The translations under genes and the position numbers were made by a program. From positions 682,001 through 746,000 of the forward strand of contig NZ_JAINZO010000002.1 of assembly GCF_020179605.1 (NCBI RefSeq): 64,000 nt of DNA. The letters run 5' to 3'. This DNA is from Geomonas agri (GTDB lineage Bacteria; Desulfobacterota; Desulfuromonadia; Geobacterales; Geobacteraceae). Below, piece after piece: positions 56,693 through 63,934 of this stretch (position 1 is its first letter; the number at the start of each line of letters is the position of its first letter). The notes under the pieces were generated by a model. The model made no database searches, was not told where the DNA came from, and saw nothing but the letters and a program-made list of their open reading frames with translations.

Positions 56693-58218
56693 CCTCCACC
56701 GCAGACCTCGAGCGGGATCTGCTAACGGCCTTGCTGGCTGAGGGCACCGCCTACGCTAACACCGCAGGCCTTACGCCTGCTGACTTCTGGGAAGATGATC
56801 ACGGTGAGTTGTTCAAGATCTTGGGCCAGATCCCCGCTGCGCCCGGTGCAGTTCCCCCTGCTTTGATCGGGGCTAACATTCCCAACAAAGGAAAACGGCA
56901 CCGACTCACGGCCTTGGTAGCAGAGCTTTACCAGGGCGACGTCGCCGCCGTCCTTGTTTCCCAGATAGCCCAAGCCGTGAAATCTGAGGCTCGCAACCGA
57001 GAGATAGCGGCAGCGGCCCAGATCTTAGCAAAATCCCCGGGCAACGAGGCGGCCAAGGCGACATTGGCCGCTCTGCTCGAAACGGGATCCGCGTCGCGAC
57101 CCACAAGGGCGTTGTTTCTTTCTGCCAGTGAATTCCTCCAAGAAGAAGCACATATCGCATACCTCATAGCGGGTTTGATCGAGCGGGACACAACCGGGCA
57201 GCTCTTCGGCCCGAGTGGGGGTGGTAAGACTTTTGTTGCGCTGCACCAGGCCCTGGCTGTGGCCACCGGTGGCAACGTCCACGGCCACAGAGCGGAGCGC
57301 GGCCTGGTTCTCTACCTTGCAGGGGAAGGGCATGGAGGACTGCGCCGGCGCGTCAAGGCCTATCAAAAGCATCATGGCATTGAGCCTCACTGTCTCGGGC
57401 TGTTTCATGTCAGCCGGCAAACAATCTCTTTTGACGGTTCTGGGCTCCCCGCTGCCAAAGCAGAGGCCAAAGCCCTGGCCGACGCCTTCGGAACACCGGT
57501 TGCGCTGATCGTGGTGGATACCCTGGCGCGCCACCTGGACGGCGACGAAAACTCTACTTCTGACATGAACCGCTTTGTTGCCGCGGTCGATGATCTCCGT
57601 TCGGCCTTCCCCGGCGCTGTCGCCTTGATCGTACACCACAGCGGGCACGGAGAGGAAACCAAGAAACGGGCGCGCGGCTCGTCGGCGCTCAAAGCCGCCA
57701 TGGACTTTGAAATCTGTTGTGACCGTGGTTTGCTCACCTTTACCAAGATGAAGGACAGCGAGGCGCCCGAGCCGATCCCCTTTAAGCTCCGGCCTGTGCA
57801 GATCGGGGCCAGCCAGGACGGCACGCCCCTGGCGTCTTGTGTGGTGGAATTCGGCGAGCGTTCGGAACGGGACAAGGTGGCGTCATTCACGACGATGGAG
57901 CGCATTGCCGCCAAGGCCCTTGTTGTAGCTTCGAAGCGCACCAGGACGGACCACAATGGCAAAGCCGCTGCTCTGGTGAGTGACTGGAGGGATGATTTCT
58001 ACGCCTTACGCCGGACGGATGATCCGGAAGCCAAAACTAATACCCTCAAAAATGCGTTCCTCAGGGCTGAAACCGGCTTGATCGAAAAGAAGTCGATAGC
58101 AGCAGACGGACACCTCAGAATCCTGACAGCGTCCCTGCCGTCATACGTCACAACATCGTCACAAAGCGTCACATATGACGTGGAAGAGAAGGCGTCACAT
58201 CGTCACACACCCTTATAA
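56689..58218 (+). CDS. RepA-like AAA ATPase / helicase with DnaB-like N-terminal domain
   Basis: 509 residues. An N-terminal helical region like the DnaB N domain (ADLERDLLTALLAEGTAYANTAGL) is followed by a RecA-type ATPase: Walker A GPSGGGKT (174-181), Walker B VALIVVDT (271-278), and VALIVHHSGH later. This is the fold of plasmid RSF1010 RepA and of phage/satellite helicases. Iteron-like repeats begin inside its 3' end, so it probably starts replication of the excised element. No primase domain is seen. Confidence 0.85.
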   Translation: MTSTADLERDLLTALLAEGTAYANTAGLTPADFWEDDHGELFKILGQIPAAPGAVPPALIGANIPNKGKRHRLTALVAELYQGDVAAVLVSQIAQAVKSEARNREIAAAAQILAKSPGNEAAKATLAALLETGSASRPTRALFLSASEFLQEEAHIAYLIAGLIERDTTGQLFGPSGGGKTFVALHQALAVATGGNVHGHRAERGLVLYLAGEGHGGLRRRVKAYQKHHGIEPHCLGLFHVSRQTISFDGSGLPAAKAEAKALADAFGTPVALIVVDTLARHLDGDENSTSDMNRFVAAVDDLRSAFPGAVALIVHHSGHGEETKKRARGSSALKAAMDFEICCDRGLLTFTKMKDSEAPEPIPFKLRPVQIGASQDGTPLASCVVEFGERSERDKVASFTTMERIAAKALVVASKRTRTDHNGKAAALVSDWRDDFYALRRTDDPEAKTNTLKNAFLRAETGLIEKKSIAADGHLRILTASLPSYVTTSSQSVTYDVEEKASHRHTPL

Positions 58219-58250
58219 AGGGTGTGACGATGTGACGGTCTCTTGTGACG
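58146..58250. repeat. Iteron-like cluster of CGTCACA heptamers with a hairpin; candidate origin
   Basis: CGTCACA occurs at 58146, 58157, 58167, 58193 and 58201, and its complement TGTGACG at 58223, 58231 and 58244: eight in 105 bases. Units 58193-58237 form an almost perfect inverted repeat around CCCTTATAAAGGG. The cluster covers the end of the RepA-like gene and the space behind it. Origins next to their initiator gene are common in satellites. Confidence 0.65.
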
Positions 58251-58290
58251 GTCCCGGATATATCCAAGACCCCGAGGAGGAACAGCTCAC

Positions 58291-58431
58291 ATGGAACTGA
58301 AAGACAACCTCCCCCTCCCTGCTAGCGATAAGGATGAGAACTTTATGGCCAACCTACTCGATGCGGTAAAGCGGAAAAGGGAGGAAGCGACAGGCGGCCG
58401 GCGAGAGTACCAACCGGAGAAGGACAAGTAG
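58291..58431 (+). CDS. Very small element protein, 46 residues
   Basis: Reads MELKDNLPLPASDKDENFMA then NLLDAVKRKREEATGGRREY; charged, no domain recognised. GGAGG lies ten bases before the ATG. Short, so only moderately supported. Confidence 0.45.
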   Translation: MELKDNLPLPASDKDENFMANLLDAVKRKREEATGGRREYQPEKDK

Positions 58432-58577
58432 TCTAGGGGGCGGGGGCAGATCCCCTCAGCCCTCGTTTCTGGACACCGCGTGTGTCCCCACGCTCATAAA
58501 ATATTTCCTGTTTGAATAAATGTTCAAAGATGTTCGAACGTTGGGGAGAAATCAAACGTTGGAGGGGGAAATCAAAC

Positions 58578-58766
58578 ATGGGAATCAAACGGCCGGCAAT
58601 GAACACCAGAAAGACCGCGGAATATCTCGCCTGCAGCACCTCATACGTGTACCGGCTCTTCAATGACGGGGTGCTTGACGGCTTCCGCCTGGGGGGCCGT
58701 AAGGGCGTGAGGATCTACGTCGATTCAGCCGAGGCTTTCATCATGGACCACGAAAACGAAAAATAA
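58578..58766 (+). CDS. Second small HTH (excisionase-like) protein
   Basis: 62 residues from ATG 58578 with GGAGGGGG nine bases upstream. NTRKTAEYLACSTSYVYRLF and GFRLGGRKGVRIYVDSAEAF form the HTH_17/excisionase pattern. The element therefore has two proteins of this type; this one lies after the replication module and may be the excisionase. Confidence 0.72.
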   Translation: MGIKRPAMNTRKTAEYLACSTSYVYRLFNDGVLDGFRLGGRKGVRIYVDSAEAFIMDHENEK

Positions 58767-58852
58767 ATTGTCGCTATTCTCCACATTCTCCACAGCGTCG
58801 CCGGGCCGAGAAGGCGCTGTGGTACCGTGCTAGTCAAAAGGGGGAATCAAAA

Positions 58853-59395
58853 ATGCTGAATATCAACAAAGCGAAATTGAAGCTCACCGGCCAAGGAGCC
58901 GACCCGGTCCACCTGGGAGACTGCATCCGTGCCCTCCAGGCTGAAAACCTGCTGCCGGCGGACAACAACTCACCTATCAACGCAAAAGATTGTGCGGTTC
59001 TGCTTATCGGCTGCACCTCTCTGGACCCGGCGAACGCTGCCCAGCACGTTCTTGTGTATGGCGGGCTTCAGGGTGAGCTGGGGCTCTTCGGGATTTCGCT
59101 ACAGTACATACTCGGCGCCGAACCGTCGCGCATCGCTGTCACCTCCGTGAGGATCTGCCAGGACTTCCCCCTGGCGAGGATCGAGTACGCCGACAGTGAC
59201 CTTCAGGAATTCACCGCGGTTTCCTTCATCGGCAAAGGGTTGCGCCAGGAAGTGGTGGTCTCCGGCGGCCTGATCGCATCGCTGGCAATGGGGCTGAAGC
59301 ATGACACGGTGGCCGGCTGGCGGGGCGCGGAATTTCAAAAACAGCTTGAGGAGGTTTGCAATGGCCAGCAAAAAGAGCATCAAGAGCCGGTCTAA
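58853..59395 (+). CDS. Unknown element protein, 180 residues
   Basis: Compact mixed alpha/beta protein: LTGQGADPVHLGDCIRALQA, CAVLLIGCTSLDPANAAQHV and EFTAVSFIGKGLRQEVVVSG. No family recognised. GGGGGAAT precedes the ATG. Position before the capsid gene hints at a morphogenesis or packaging role, but nothing in the sequence shows it. Confidence 0.6.
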   Translation: MLNINKAKLKLTGQGADPVHLGDCIRALQAENLLPADNNSPINAKDCAVLLIGCTSLDPANAAQHVLVYGGLQGELGLFGISLQYILGAEPSRIAVTSVRICQDFPLARIEYADSDLQEFTAVSFIGKGLRQEVVVSGGLIASLAMGLKHDTVAGWRGAEFQKQLEEVCNGQQKEHQEPV

Positions 59396-59534
59396 AGCAA
59401 AATGGGTCTCCGGGCTCAGCAAGGCTAAGTTCGAAGCTTCTAGGAACAGACCCACAGCGGGATGCTGGTGGGAACGTCGAAGGGGGCCCGCCGGGATGGC
59501 GGAAAAGGCCGAAGCCAAGCGGCAGCACAAATAG
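59361..59534 (+). CDS. Small basic element protein, 57 residues
   Basis: MASKKSIKSRSKAKWVSGLS and a Lys/Arg-rich remainder; GAGGAGG six bases before the ATG. Its start lies 35 bases inside the previous gene. A nucleic-acid-binding or capsid-associated role would suit the charge, without proof. Confidence 0.6.
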   Translation: MASKKSIKSRSKAKWVSGLSKAKFEASRNRPTAGCWWERRRGPAGMAEKAEAKRQHK

Positions 59535-59604
59535 CAGTTATCCCAACTCAAACGGACCATCGGGAGATGGACCTGGCCGTGAACACGGCAAAGGATGGTA
59601 AAGC

Positions 59605-60762
59605 ATGTCTTTCGAGGCACTTAACAACGCATTCGAGAAGTTTATCGACAGCAACGACGCAAGGCTCGACAGGATAGAAGCCGGGCTTAACGCAAGGATG
59701 GATGAGATCGAAGGCAAAAGGAACAGGCCGGCGGCCGGAGTTTCCAACACCCCCGCGACCGCAGACCAGAAGGCACACAGCGAGGCCTTTAATGCCTTCG
59801 CCCGCAGGGGCATCGACAACGGCCTGCTCGACCTGGAGATCAAGGCAGGGATGTCTGTTGGCTCCGACCCGGACGGCGGCTATGCTGTTCCTTCCGAGAT
59901 CGCCAGCGACATCGAGAAGCTGGAAAAGGATGCCGTCACCATGCGCAGAATCGCCAGGGTGATCAGCATCGGTACGCCGAATTACACGAAGCTGGTGAAC
60001 AAGGGTGGCACCACGAGCGGCTGGGTCGGCGAGACCCAGGCACGCCCGGAGACGGACACCCCGCAGCTCGCCGCCCTCACTCCGTTCTGGGGGGAGATCT
60101 ACGCCAACCCCTGTGCAACACAGACCATGCTCGATGATGCCTCCTTCGACGTTGCTTCCATGCTCACCGAGTCCATCTCGGAGGAATTCACGGACCAGGA
60201 AAACACCGCCTTCATCAACGGTGACGGCCTTCTGAAACCGAAGGGCCTGCTCTCTTTCCCCGTCGACGCCGCAGCCGACAAGACCCGCGCATTCGGTACG
60301 CTGCAGTTCATCAAGACCGGCGATGCCAGCGGCTTTAAGGCGGCCTCCGCCACCGTATCCCCGGCTGATGTCCTGGTGGATCTCGTGTACTCGCTCCGCA
60401 AGCCGTACCGGCAGGGCGCCGTCTGGCTGATGAACAGCAACACCCTGGCCGTCGTGTCGAAGTGGAAAGACGCGGTAAACGGTCTGCCGATCTGGCAAAG
60501 GGGTCTGATTGAAGGGCAGCCGTCGATGCTCCTGGGCTACCCGGTGGAAGAAGACGAAGCAATGCCGGACATCGCAGCCGGTGCCTTCCCGATTGCCTTC
60601 GGCAACTTCAAACGCGGCTTCACCATCGTGGACCGCAAAGGGATCCGGGTGCTGCGGGACCCCTTTACCAACAAGCCGAATGTCCACTTCTATACCACAA
60701 AGCGCGTTGGCTCGTTCCTCAATAACTCGCAGTGTATCAAGCTGCTTAAGATCTCGGCGTAA
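59605..60762 (+). CDS. HK97-family major capsid protein
   Basis: 385 residues. The first 50 form a predicted coiled coil (NNAFEKFIDSNDARLDRIEA) like the HK97 delta domain, which is normally cut by a protease. The capsid fold follows: SVGSDPDGGYAVPSEIASDI, GTTSGWVGETQARPETDTPQ, NGDGLLKPKGLL and GYPVEEDEAMPDIAAGAFPI, with GIRVLRDPFTNKPNVHFYTTKRVG at the end, all typical of phage and satellite HK97 capsids. No protease or portal gene is next to it. Confidence 0.9.
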   Translation: MSFEALNNAFEKFIDSNDARLDRIEAGLNARMDEIEGKRNRPAAGVSNTPATADQKAHSEAFNAFARRGIDNGLLDLEIKAGMSVGSDPDGGYAVPSEIASDIEKLEKDAVTMRRIARVISIGTPNYTKLVNKGGTTSGWVGETQARPETDTPQLAALTPFWGEIYANPCATQTMLDDASFDVASMLTESISEEFTDQENTAFINGDGLLKPKGLLSFPVDAAADKTRAFGTLQFIKTGDASGFKAASATVSPADVLVDLVYSLRKPYRQGAVWLMNSNTLAVVSKWKDAVNGLPIWQRGLIEGQPSMLLGYPVEEDEAMPDIAAGAFPIAFGNFKRGFTIVDRKGIRVLRDPFTNKPNVHFYTTKRVGSFLNNSQCIKLLKISA

Positions 60763-60851
60763 AGCTCGGGTGGGGCGCTCCCTGTACTGGCCCTGGTCCT
60801 GACAAGTACAGCAAAGCCGCGGACCCGGGGTCACGGGCAGCGTGGCCACAT

Positions 60852-60890
60852 AAAGGCGGAACCGGAACCCTCCCCGGCTCCGCCTTTTTT
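60852..60890 (+). terminator. Terminator after the capsid gene
   Basis: Stem AAAGGCGGA with CCGG inner arm and its complement, followed by TTTTTT. The 336-base gap 60763-61098 otherwise holds no convincing gene. Confidence 0.75.
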
Positions 60891-61098
60891 ACTCCACCGC
60901 AGGAGCTTCCTCGACCTGCGCTACGAAAAGAGCATCGAAGGCACCGGCGTCACCGCCCGGCTCTTCTACGACGAGTTCCGCGACAAGACCGGGGACCCCC
61001 CACTGGGGGCAAATCCCTGGGGGCCTGGTTCCCATGACCGCGTGTGAGGCCACACTTGCACAAAACCAAGAAACCCTTTCAAAAATTCTGGAGGCCAC

Positions 61099-61419
61099 AT
61101 GGCAACCAAAACACCGAAGCACCTGAGCAAGGAAGCACAAGACCTGTGGAAGCGGCTGCTCGAGGAGTACGGCATTGAGGACTCACCCGGGCTTCTGATC
61201 CTGCAGACCGGTCTCGAAGCATTCGACCGGATGCGGGAGGCGCAGGCCGTCATAGCGAAAGAAGGATTGACAGTGAAGGACCGTTTTGACCAGGCGAAGG
61301 CCCACCCCTTAACCACCGTGGAAAGAGACGCCAGAGCGGCAATGCTGGCGGCCCTCAAGGCTTTGAACTTGGATCTCGAACCGCTGCAGGATCGCGCCGG
61401 CCGCCCGGCGGGGAGGTAA
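61099..61419 (+). CDS. P27-family phage terminase small subunit
   Basis: 106 residues: PKHLSKEAQDLWKRLLEEYG, IEDSPGLLILQTGLEAFDRM and REAQAVIAKEGLTVKDRF fit the P27 small terminases, which recognise packaging sites. No large subunit (ATPase/nuclease) follows, so packaging would need a helper phage; satellites often carry just the small subunit to redirect packaging. GGAGG precedes the ATG. Confidence 0.82.
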   Translation: MATKTPKHLSKEAQDLWKRLLEEYGIEDSPGLLILQTGLEAFDRMREAQAVIAKEGLTVKDRFDQAKAHPLTTVERDARAAMLAALKALNLDLEPLQDRAGRPAGR

Positions 61420-61420
61420 C

Positions 61421-61675
61421 ATGGCGACAAACCGGAAGCGCACCCCGCGCAGCAGAACTGCCCCGGCCATCTCCCCCGAGTGCTTCAACTGGCTTTGCGA
61501 CGGCAAGTACGACCCGCAGGGCGGCCCCTGGAAAGATCGTTTCTTCCTCATGCATGAAGAGAAGCGCGCGCTATGGTTCGCTCACCGCAACGAGGTGCTC
61601 GCCTGGTGGGAGAAGCGTTACCCGGGAACGAAGCCGTTCCTCTGGTGGAAATACGAAGGTGGTACCAATGCCTGA
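61421..61675 (+). CDS. Small phage-type protein next to the small terminase
   Basis: 84 residues: RKRTPRSRTAPAISPECFNW, LCDGKYDPQGGPWKDRFFLM and AWWEKRYPGTKPFLWWKYEG. Rich in Trp and basic residues, no named domain. It starts one base past the terminase stop and overlaps the next gene by 8 bases; similar small genes accompany P27 terminases in prophages as far as I recall. Confidence 0.65.
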   Translation: MATNRKRTPRSRTAPAISPECFNWLCDGKYDPQGGPWKDRFFLMHEEKRALWFAHRNEVLAWWEKRYPGTKPFLWWKYEGGTNA

Positions 61676-61924
61676 CATCAAAACAGGGAGTGTCACCGTT
61701 ACCGGCTTTTCCGAGGGAAGGGCACAAAAAAAGAAACTGCTGCCGTTGCGCTGGGATATCTGAACGCTCCTCTGCCGATAGAGCAGGTGTTGGCGGCGGC
61801 TGCTCATGAATACTGCCATGCGATGCAGTTTGGCCAGAATCGACCAGGAGACTGCACTGAGGCCGATGCTTTCGCCGCTGATGTGGTGCCGGTGTTCCTA
61901 GCGTCTGGAATGTCTACGCGATAA
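61668..61924 (+). CDS. Possible -1 frameshifted gene with HExxH motif
   Basis: The zero frame from ATG 61668 reads 22 codons to ...GRAQKK and stops at 61763. At 61727-61733 lies A AAA AAG, the bacterial slippery heptamer. A -1 shift there joins ETAAVALGYLNAPLPIEQVL, then AAAAHEYCHAMQFGQ with the zinc motif HEYCH, and TEADAFAADVV as the likely third ligand region, ending at 61924: an 85-residue product. Alternatively it is a simple mutation that broke a small metallopeptidase-like gene. The downstream half has no start codon of its own. Confidence 0.5.
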
Positions 61925-62065
61925 CACTATTCATACCGTCAAGGGACTAACTTATTCCTGAGGAAAACTATCTAACTATCTGTAAACTAGTCACATCTAA
62001 ATTAGGTACATTTTTTGCTTAAATAACTTTTATTATCTAAATGCAATAGTGTTGGGCAAGGAGGT

Positions 62066-63382
62066 GTGGTGAAAAGCGAAAAGATAGCTGTTGCAGCAGG
62101 AATTCTTCTGTTCGTTAGCGTACCGGCTTATGCTTTCCACTCCGGCGGCGTCGCCGAGTGCGAAGGTTGCCACACAATGCATGGCTCTTTTGAAGGTCAA
62201 TCCATATGGGGCCCTATTGTCGGCATGCCCCAGTACGAGACTGGCCCCTACCTGCTGAAAGCCCAGGATCAGTCCGGCTCCTGCTTGAACTGCCATCAAG
62301 CAGCCGACACCACCGGTTCCGGCTACCACATCTCCACCGCCAACGTTACCCCCTACGACAGCACCCGCGCCGTTGAAGGCACCCCGGGCGGCGACTTTGC
62401 CTGGCTGAAGAAGTCTTTTCCTCTTTCCGGAAGAAATATGATGACCACCATTGATGGCGACCGCAAGGGCCACAACATCATCGCCAGTGACTTTGGCTAC
62501 ACCGCTGACAGGACCCTGACCGCAGCTCCTGGTGGCACCTATCCTGCAGCGAACCTCGCATGCTCCAGCTGCCACGATCCCCACGGCACCTATCGTCGTT
62601 TTGCTGACGGCACCCAGGCCCGCACCGGCCTGCCGATCTTCAACTCCGGTTCCTACACCAGCAGCGCCAACCCGATCGCCGGCGTGTCCGCAGTTGGTGT
62701 CTACCGCATCCTAGGCGGCGTAGGCTACCAGCCCAAATCCTTGGCCGGCTCCTATGCGTTCGTTGCCCCGGCTCCTGACGCGGTTGCCAAGTCCTCTTAC
62801 AACGGCGTATCCACCACCGTCGACACTGCCGCCGGCCAGAAAGACCTGGTTGCATACGGCCAGGGTATGTCCGAGTTCTGCGCCAACTGCCACACCGCCA
62901 TGCTCGAAAACGCTTACACCTCCGGCATGAAAGGCCTGGTCCACCCGGCCGGTAACTCTGCCAAACTGACCGCCCCGATCGCCGCCAACTACAATGCCTA
63001 TGTAACTTCCGGCGTTATGACCGGCACCATCGGCTACAGCGCCCTCGCACCGTATGAGCTGGGCACCAACGACTACACCACCCTGAAGGCATTCGTGGCC
63101 TCTCCGACCGCAGCCACCACCAGCAACAACGTACTGTGCCTCTCCTGCCACCGCGCCCACGCTTCCGGTTTCGAGAGCATGACCCGCTACAGCCTGACCA
63201 ACGAGTTCATGACGGTTGCCGACGCAACCGGCGCAGCACTGTATGACTCCAGCACCACGGAAAACAAGATCAACTACGGTTTGAGCGTCCAGCAGCAGAC
63301 CGACGCCTACAACGGCCGTCCTGCCACGGTGTTTGGTCCTTACGCTCGTAACTACTGCAACAAATGCCACGCTAAAGATTAA
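62066..63382 (+). CDS. omcS: OmcS-like six-heme c-type cytochrome (nanowire cytochrome homologue) inside the element
   Basis: 438 residues with a signal peptide ending AYA and six CxxCH sites: Cys32, 73, 166, 272, 358 and 431 as first cysteines. The same sites and words as Geobacter OmcS are seen (HSGGVAECEGCHTMH, CSSCHDPHG, YRILGG.GYQPKSLAGSYAF, VAYGQGMSE.CANCH, CLSCHRAHASGF, CNKCHAKD as the C terminus). OmcS polymerises into extracellular filaments that carry electrons to metals and electrodes. GTG start behind AAGGAGG. It stands between the frameshifted gene and the right end of the element, so it is mobile-element cargo. Symbol by homology; OmcT or another paralogue is possible. Confidence 0.88.
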   Translation: MVKSEKIAVAAGILLFVSVPAYAFHSGGVAECEGCHTMHGSFEGQSIWGPIVGMPQYETGPYLLKAQDQSGSCLNCHQAADTTGSGYHISTANVTPYDSTRAVEGTPGGDFAWLKKSFPLSGRNMMTTIDGDRKGHNIIASDFGYTADRTLTAAPGGTYPAANLACSSCHDPHGTYRRFADGTQARTGLPIFNSGSYTSSANPIAGVSAVGVYRILGGVGYQPKSLAGSYAFVAPAPDAVAKSSYNGVSTTVDTAAGQKDLVAYGQGMSEFCANCHTAMLENAYTSGMKGLVHPAGNSAKLTAPIAANYNAYVTSGVMTGTIGYSALAPYELGTNDYTTLKAFVASPTAATTSNNVLCLSCHRAHASGFESMTRYSLTNEFMTVADATGAALYDSSTTENKINYGLSVQQQTDAYNGRPATVFGPYARNYCNKCHAKD

Positions 63383-63403
63383 TCTTGAAATTGTTCAAAC
63401 AAA

Positions 63404-63429
63404 AAGAGCCGGGAGAGATCCCGGCTCTT
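63404..63429 (+). terminator. Terminator of the cytochrome gene
   Basis: Perfect 11-bp stem AAGAGCCGGGA with its complement and a GAGA loop. The T-run after it is weak (TTACTTTG). Confidence 0.65.
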
Positions 63430-63532
63430 ACTTTGCTGGTCTAGCCAGTCTCAAGACTTAGGTGACACCTTACAAGTTCCTTCCCTTATCAGATAGTTGG
63501 GACTCTAGTTCTCTTTGCTGCAGAAGTGGTCT

Positions 63533-63712
63533 ATGGCACCGCCGCACCTATATCGTACCTATAACTATATGCTTCGCACAAGGCGGGACCGTCAATTGAC
63601 GCCAGGAGAACGGAAAAACATGATTGATGTATGGGGGGCGGACTTAATGGGCGACGGGAAGGCGCAGCAGGCTATGAGCAGGAAATTTGACCTGCAGCCA
63701 GTGGGGACGTAG
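63533..63712 (+). CDS. Possible small protein near the right end
   Basis: 59 residues: MAPPHLYRTYNYMLRTRRDR, QLTPGERKNMIDVWGADLMG. Basic, no domain recognised, poor ribosome-binding site; an inner ATG with AGGAG also exists. Kept as a tentative gene. Confidence 0.35.
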   Translation: MAPPHLYRTYNYMLRTRRDRQLTPGERKNMIDVWGADLMGDGKAQQAMSRKFDLQPVGT

Positions 63713-63734
63713 TGTGCTTTCTATAGAAGGGAAA

Positions 63735-63814
63735 AGCGGGAATTCCCGCTATTGAAAAACCGGAATTCCGGTTATTGGAGAGGGCGTCGGTATTACTGGA
63801 CGCCCTTTTCTTTT
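63735..63814. repeat. Two perfect palindromes and a terminator-like hairpin at the right end
   Basis: AGCGGGAATTCCCGCT (63735-63750) and AACCGGAATTCCGGTT (63758-63773) are perfect and share the centre GGAATTCC; their centres are 23 bases apart. Then AGGGCGTC/GACGCCCT (63781-63806) with a T-run. May bind a dimeric regulator or terminate transcription leaving the element. Confidence 0.6.
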
Positions 63815-63824
63815 GCGGTCCGTT

Positions 63825-63883
63825 CCTCCCCATGTCCTACCCGTGCCAGTTTGCGGTTGAAAATGGTATTTAAAGTTGGTAGG
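63825..63883. repeat. Right subterminal repeat, arm-type site
   Basis: CCTCCCCATGTCCTACCCG (63825-63843) is the exact partner of 53864-53882. TCCTACC (63835) faces GGTAGG (63878-63883), as on the left. Both copies lie 60-130 bases inside the att cores. Confidence 0.65.
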
Positions 63884-63903
63884 TTAGCGCTATATTCCCC
63901 TTT

Positions 63904-63922
63904 TCTCCAAAAGGGGCCCATG
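63904..63922. repeat. attR core (19-bp direct repeat)
   Basis: TCTCCAAAAGGGGCCCATG, identical to 53716-53734. Chromosomal sequence resumes right after it. Confidence 0.88.
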
Positions 63923-63934
63923 ATCGTGGAGTAG
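63923..63934 (+). pseudogene. Displaced original 3' end of the DUF1847 gene
   Basis: In the frame that continues LQKGPM the bases encode IVE and a stop, matching HIE-stop at the left junction. This is what remains when an element inserts in a gene's 3' end and supplies a replacement. Confidence 0.75.

Larger units (their letters stand above)
53716..63922. mobile_element. Integrated element of about 10.2 kb (phage-satellite-like), carrying an OmcS-like cytochrome
   Basis: Bounded by the 19-base direct repeat TCTCCAAAAGGGGCCCATG. Content from left: tyrosine integrase, divergent repressor, AlpA-like protein, small genes, RepA-like ATPase with iterons, HTH protein, capsid protein, small terminase, HExxH frameshift gene and six-heme cytochrome. 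Missing: large terminase, portal, protease, tail and lysis genes. The layout (int, regulators, replication, packaging) and size match phage-inducible chromosomal islands, though a capsid gene is present, as in capsid-forming types. A decayed prophage is the main alternative. Confidence 0.88.

Noticed and set aside
59548-60849. Long minus-strand frame opposite the capsid gene
   Set aside because: Mirror frame of the HK97 capsid gene, without family resemblance.
60896-61045. Plus-strand stretch reading RRSFLDLRYEKSIEGTGVTA, resembling part of a beta-barrel receptor
   Set aside because: Only about 30 suggestive residues with no start and no continuation; too short to call a gene fragment.
63752-63934. 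60-residue frame across the right end of the element
   Set aside because: Runs through palindromes and a terminator; only its last codons, after the att core, have meaning as the displaced gene end.
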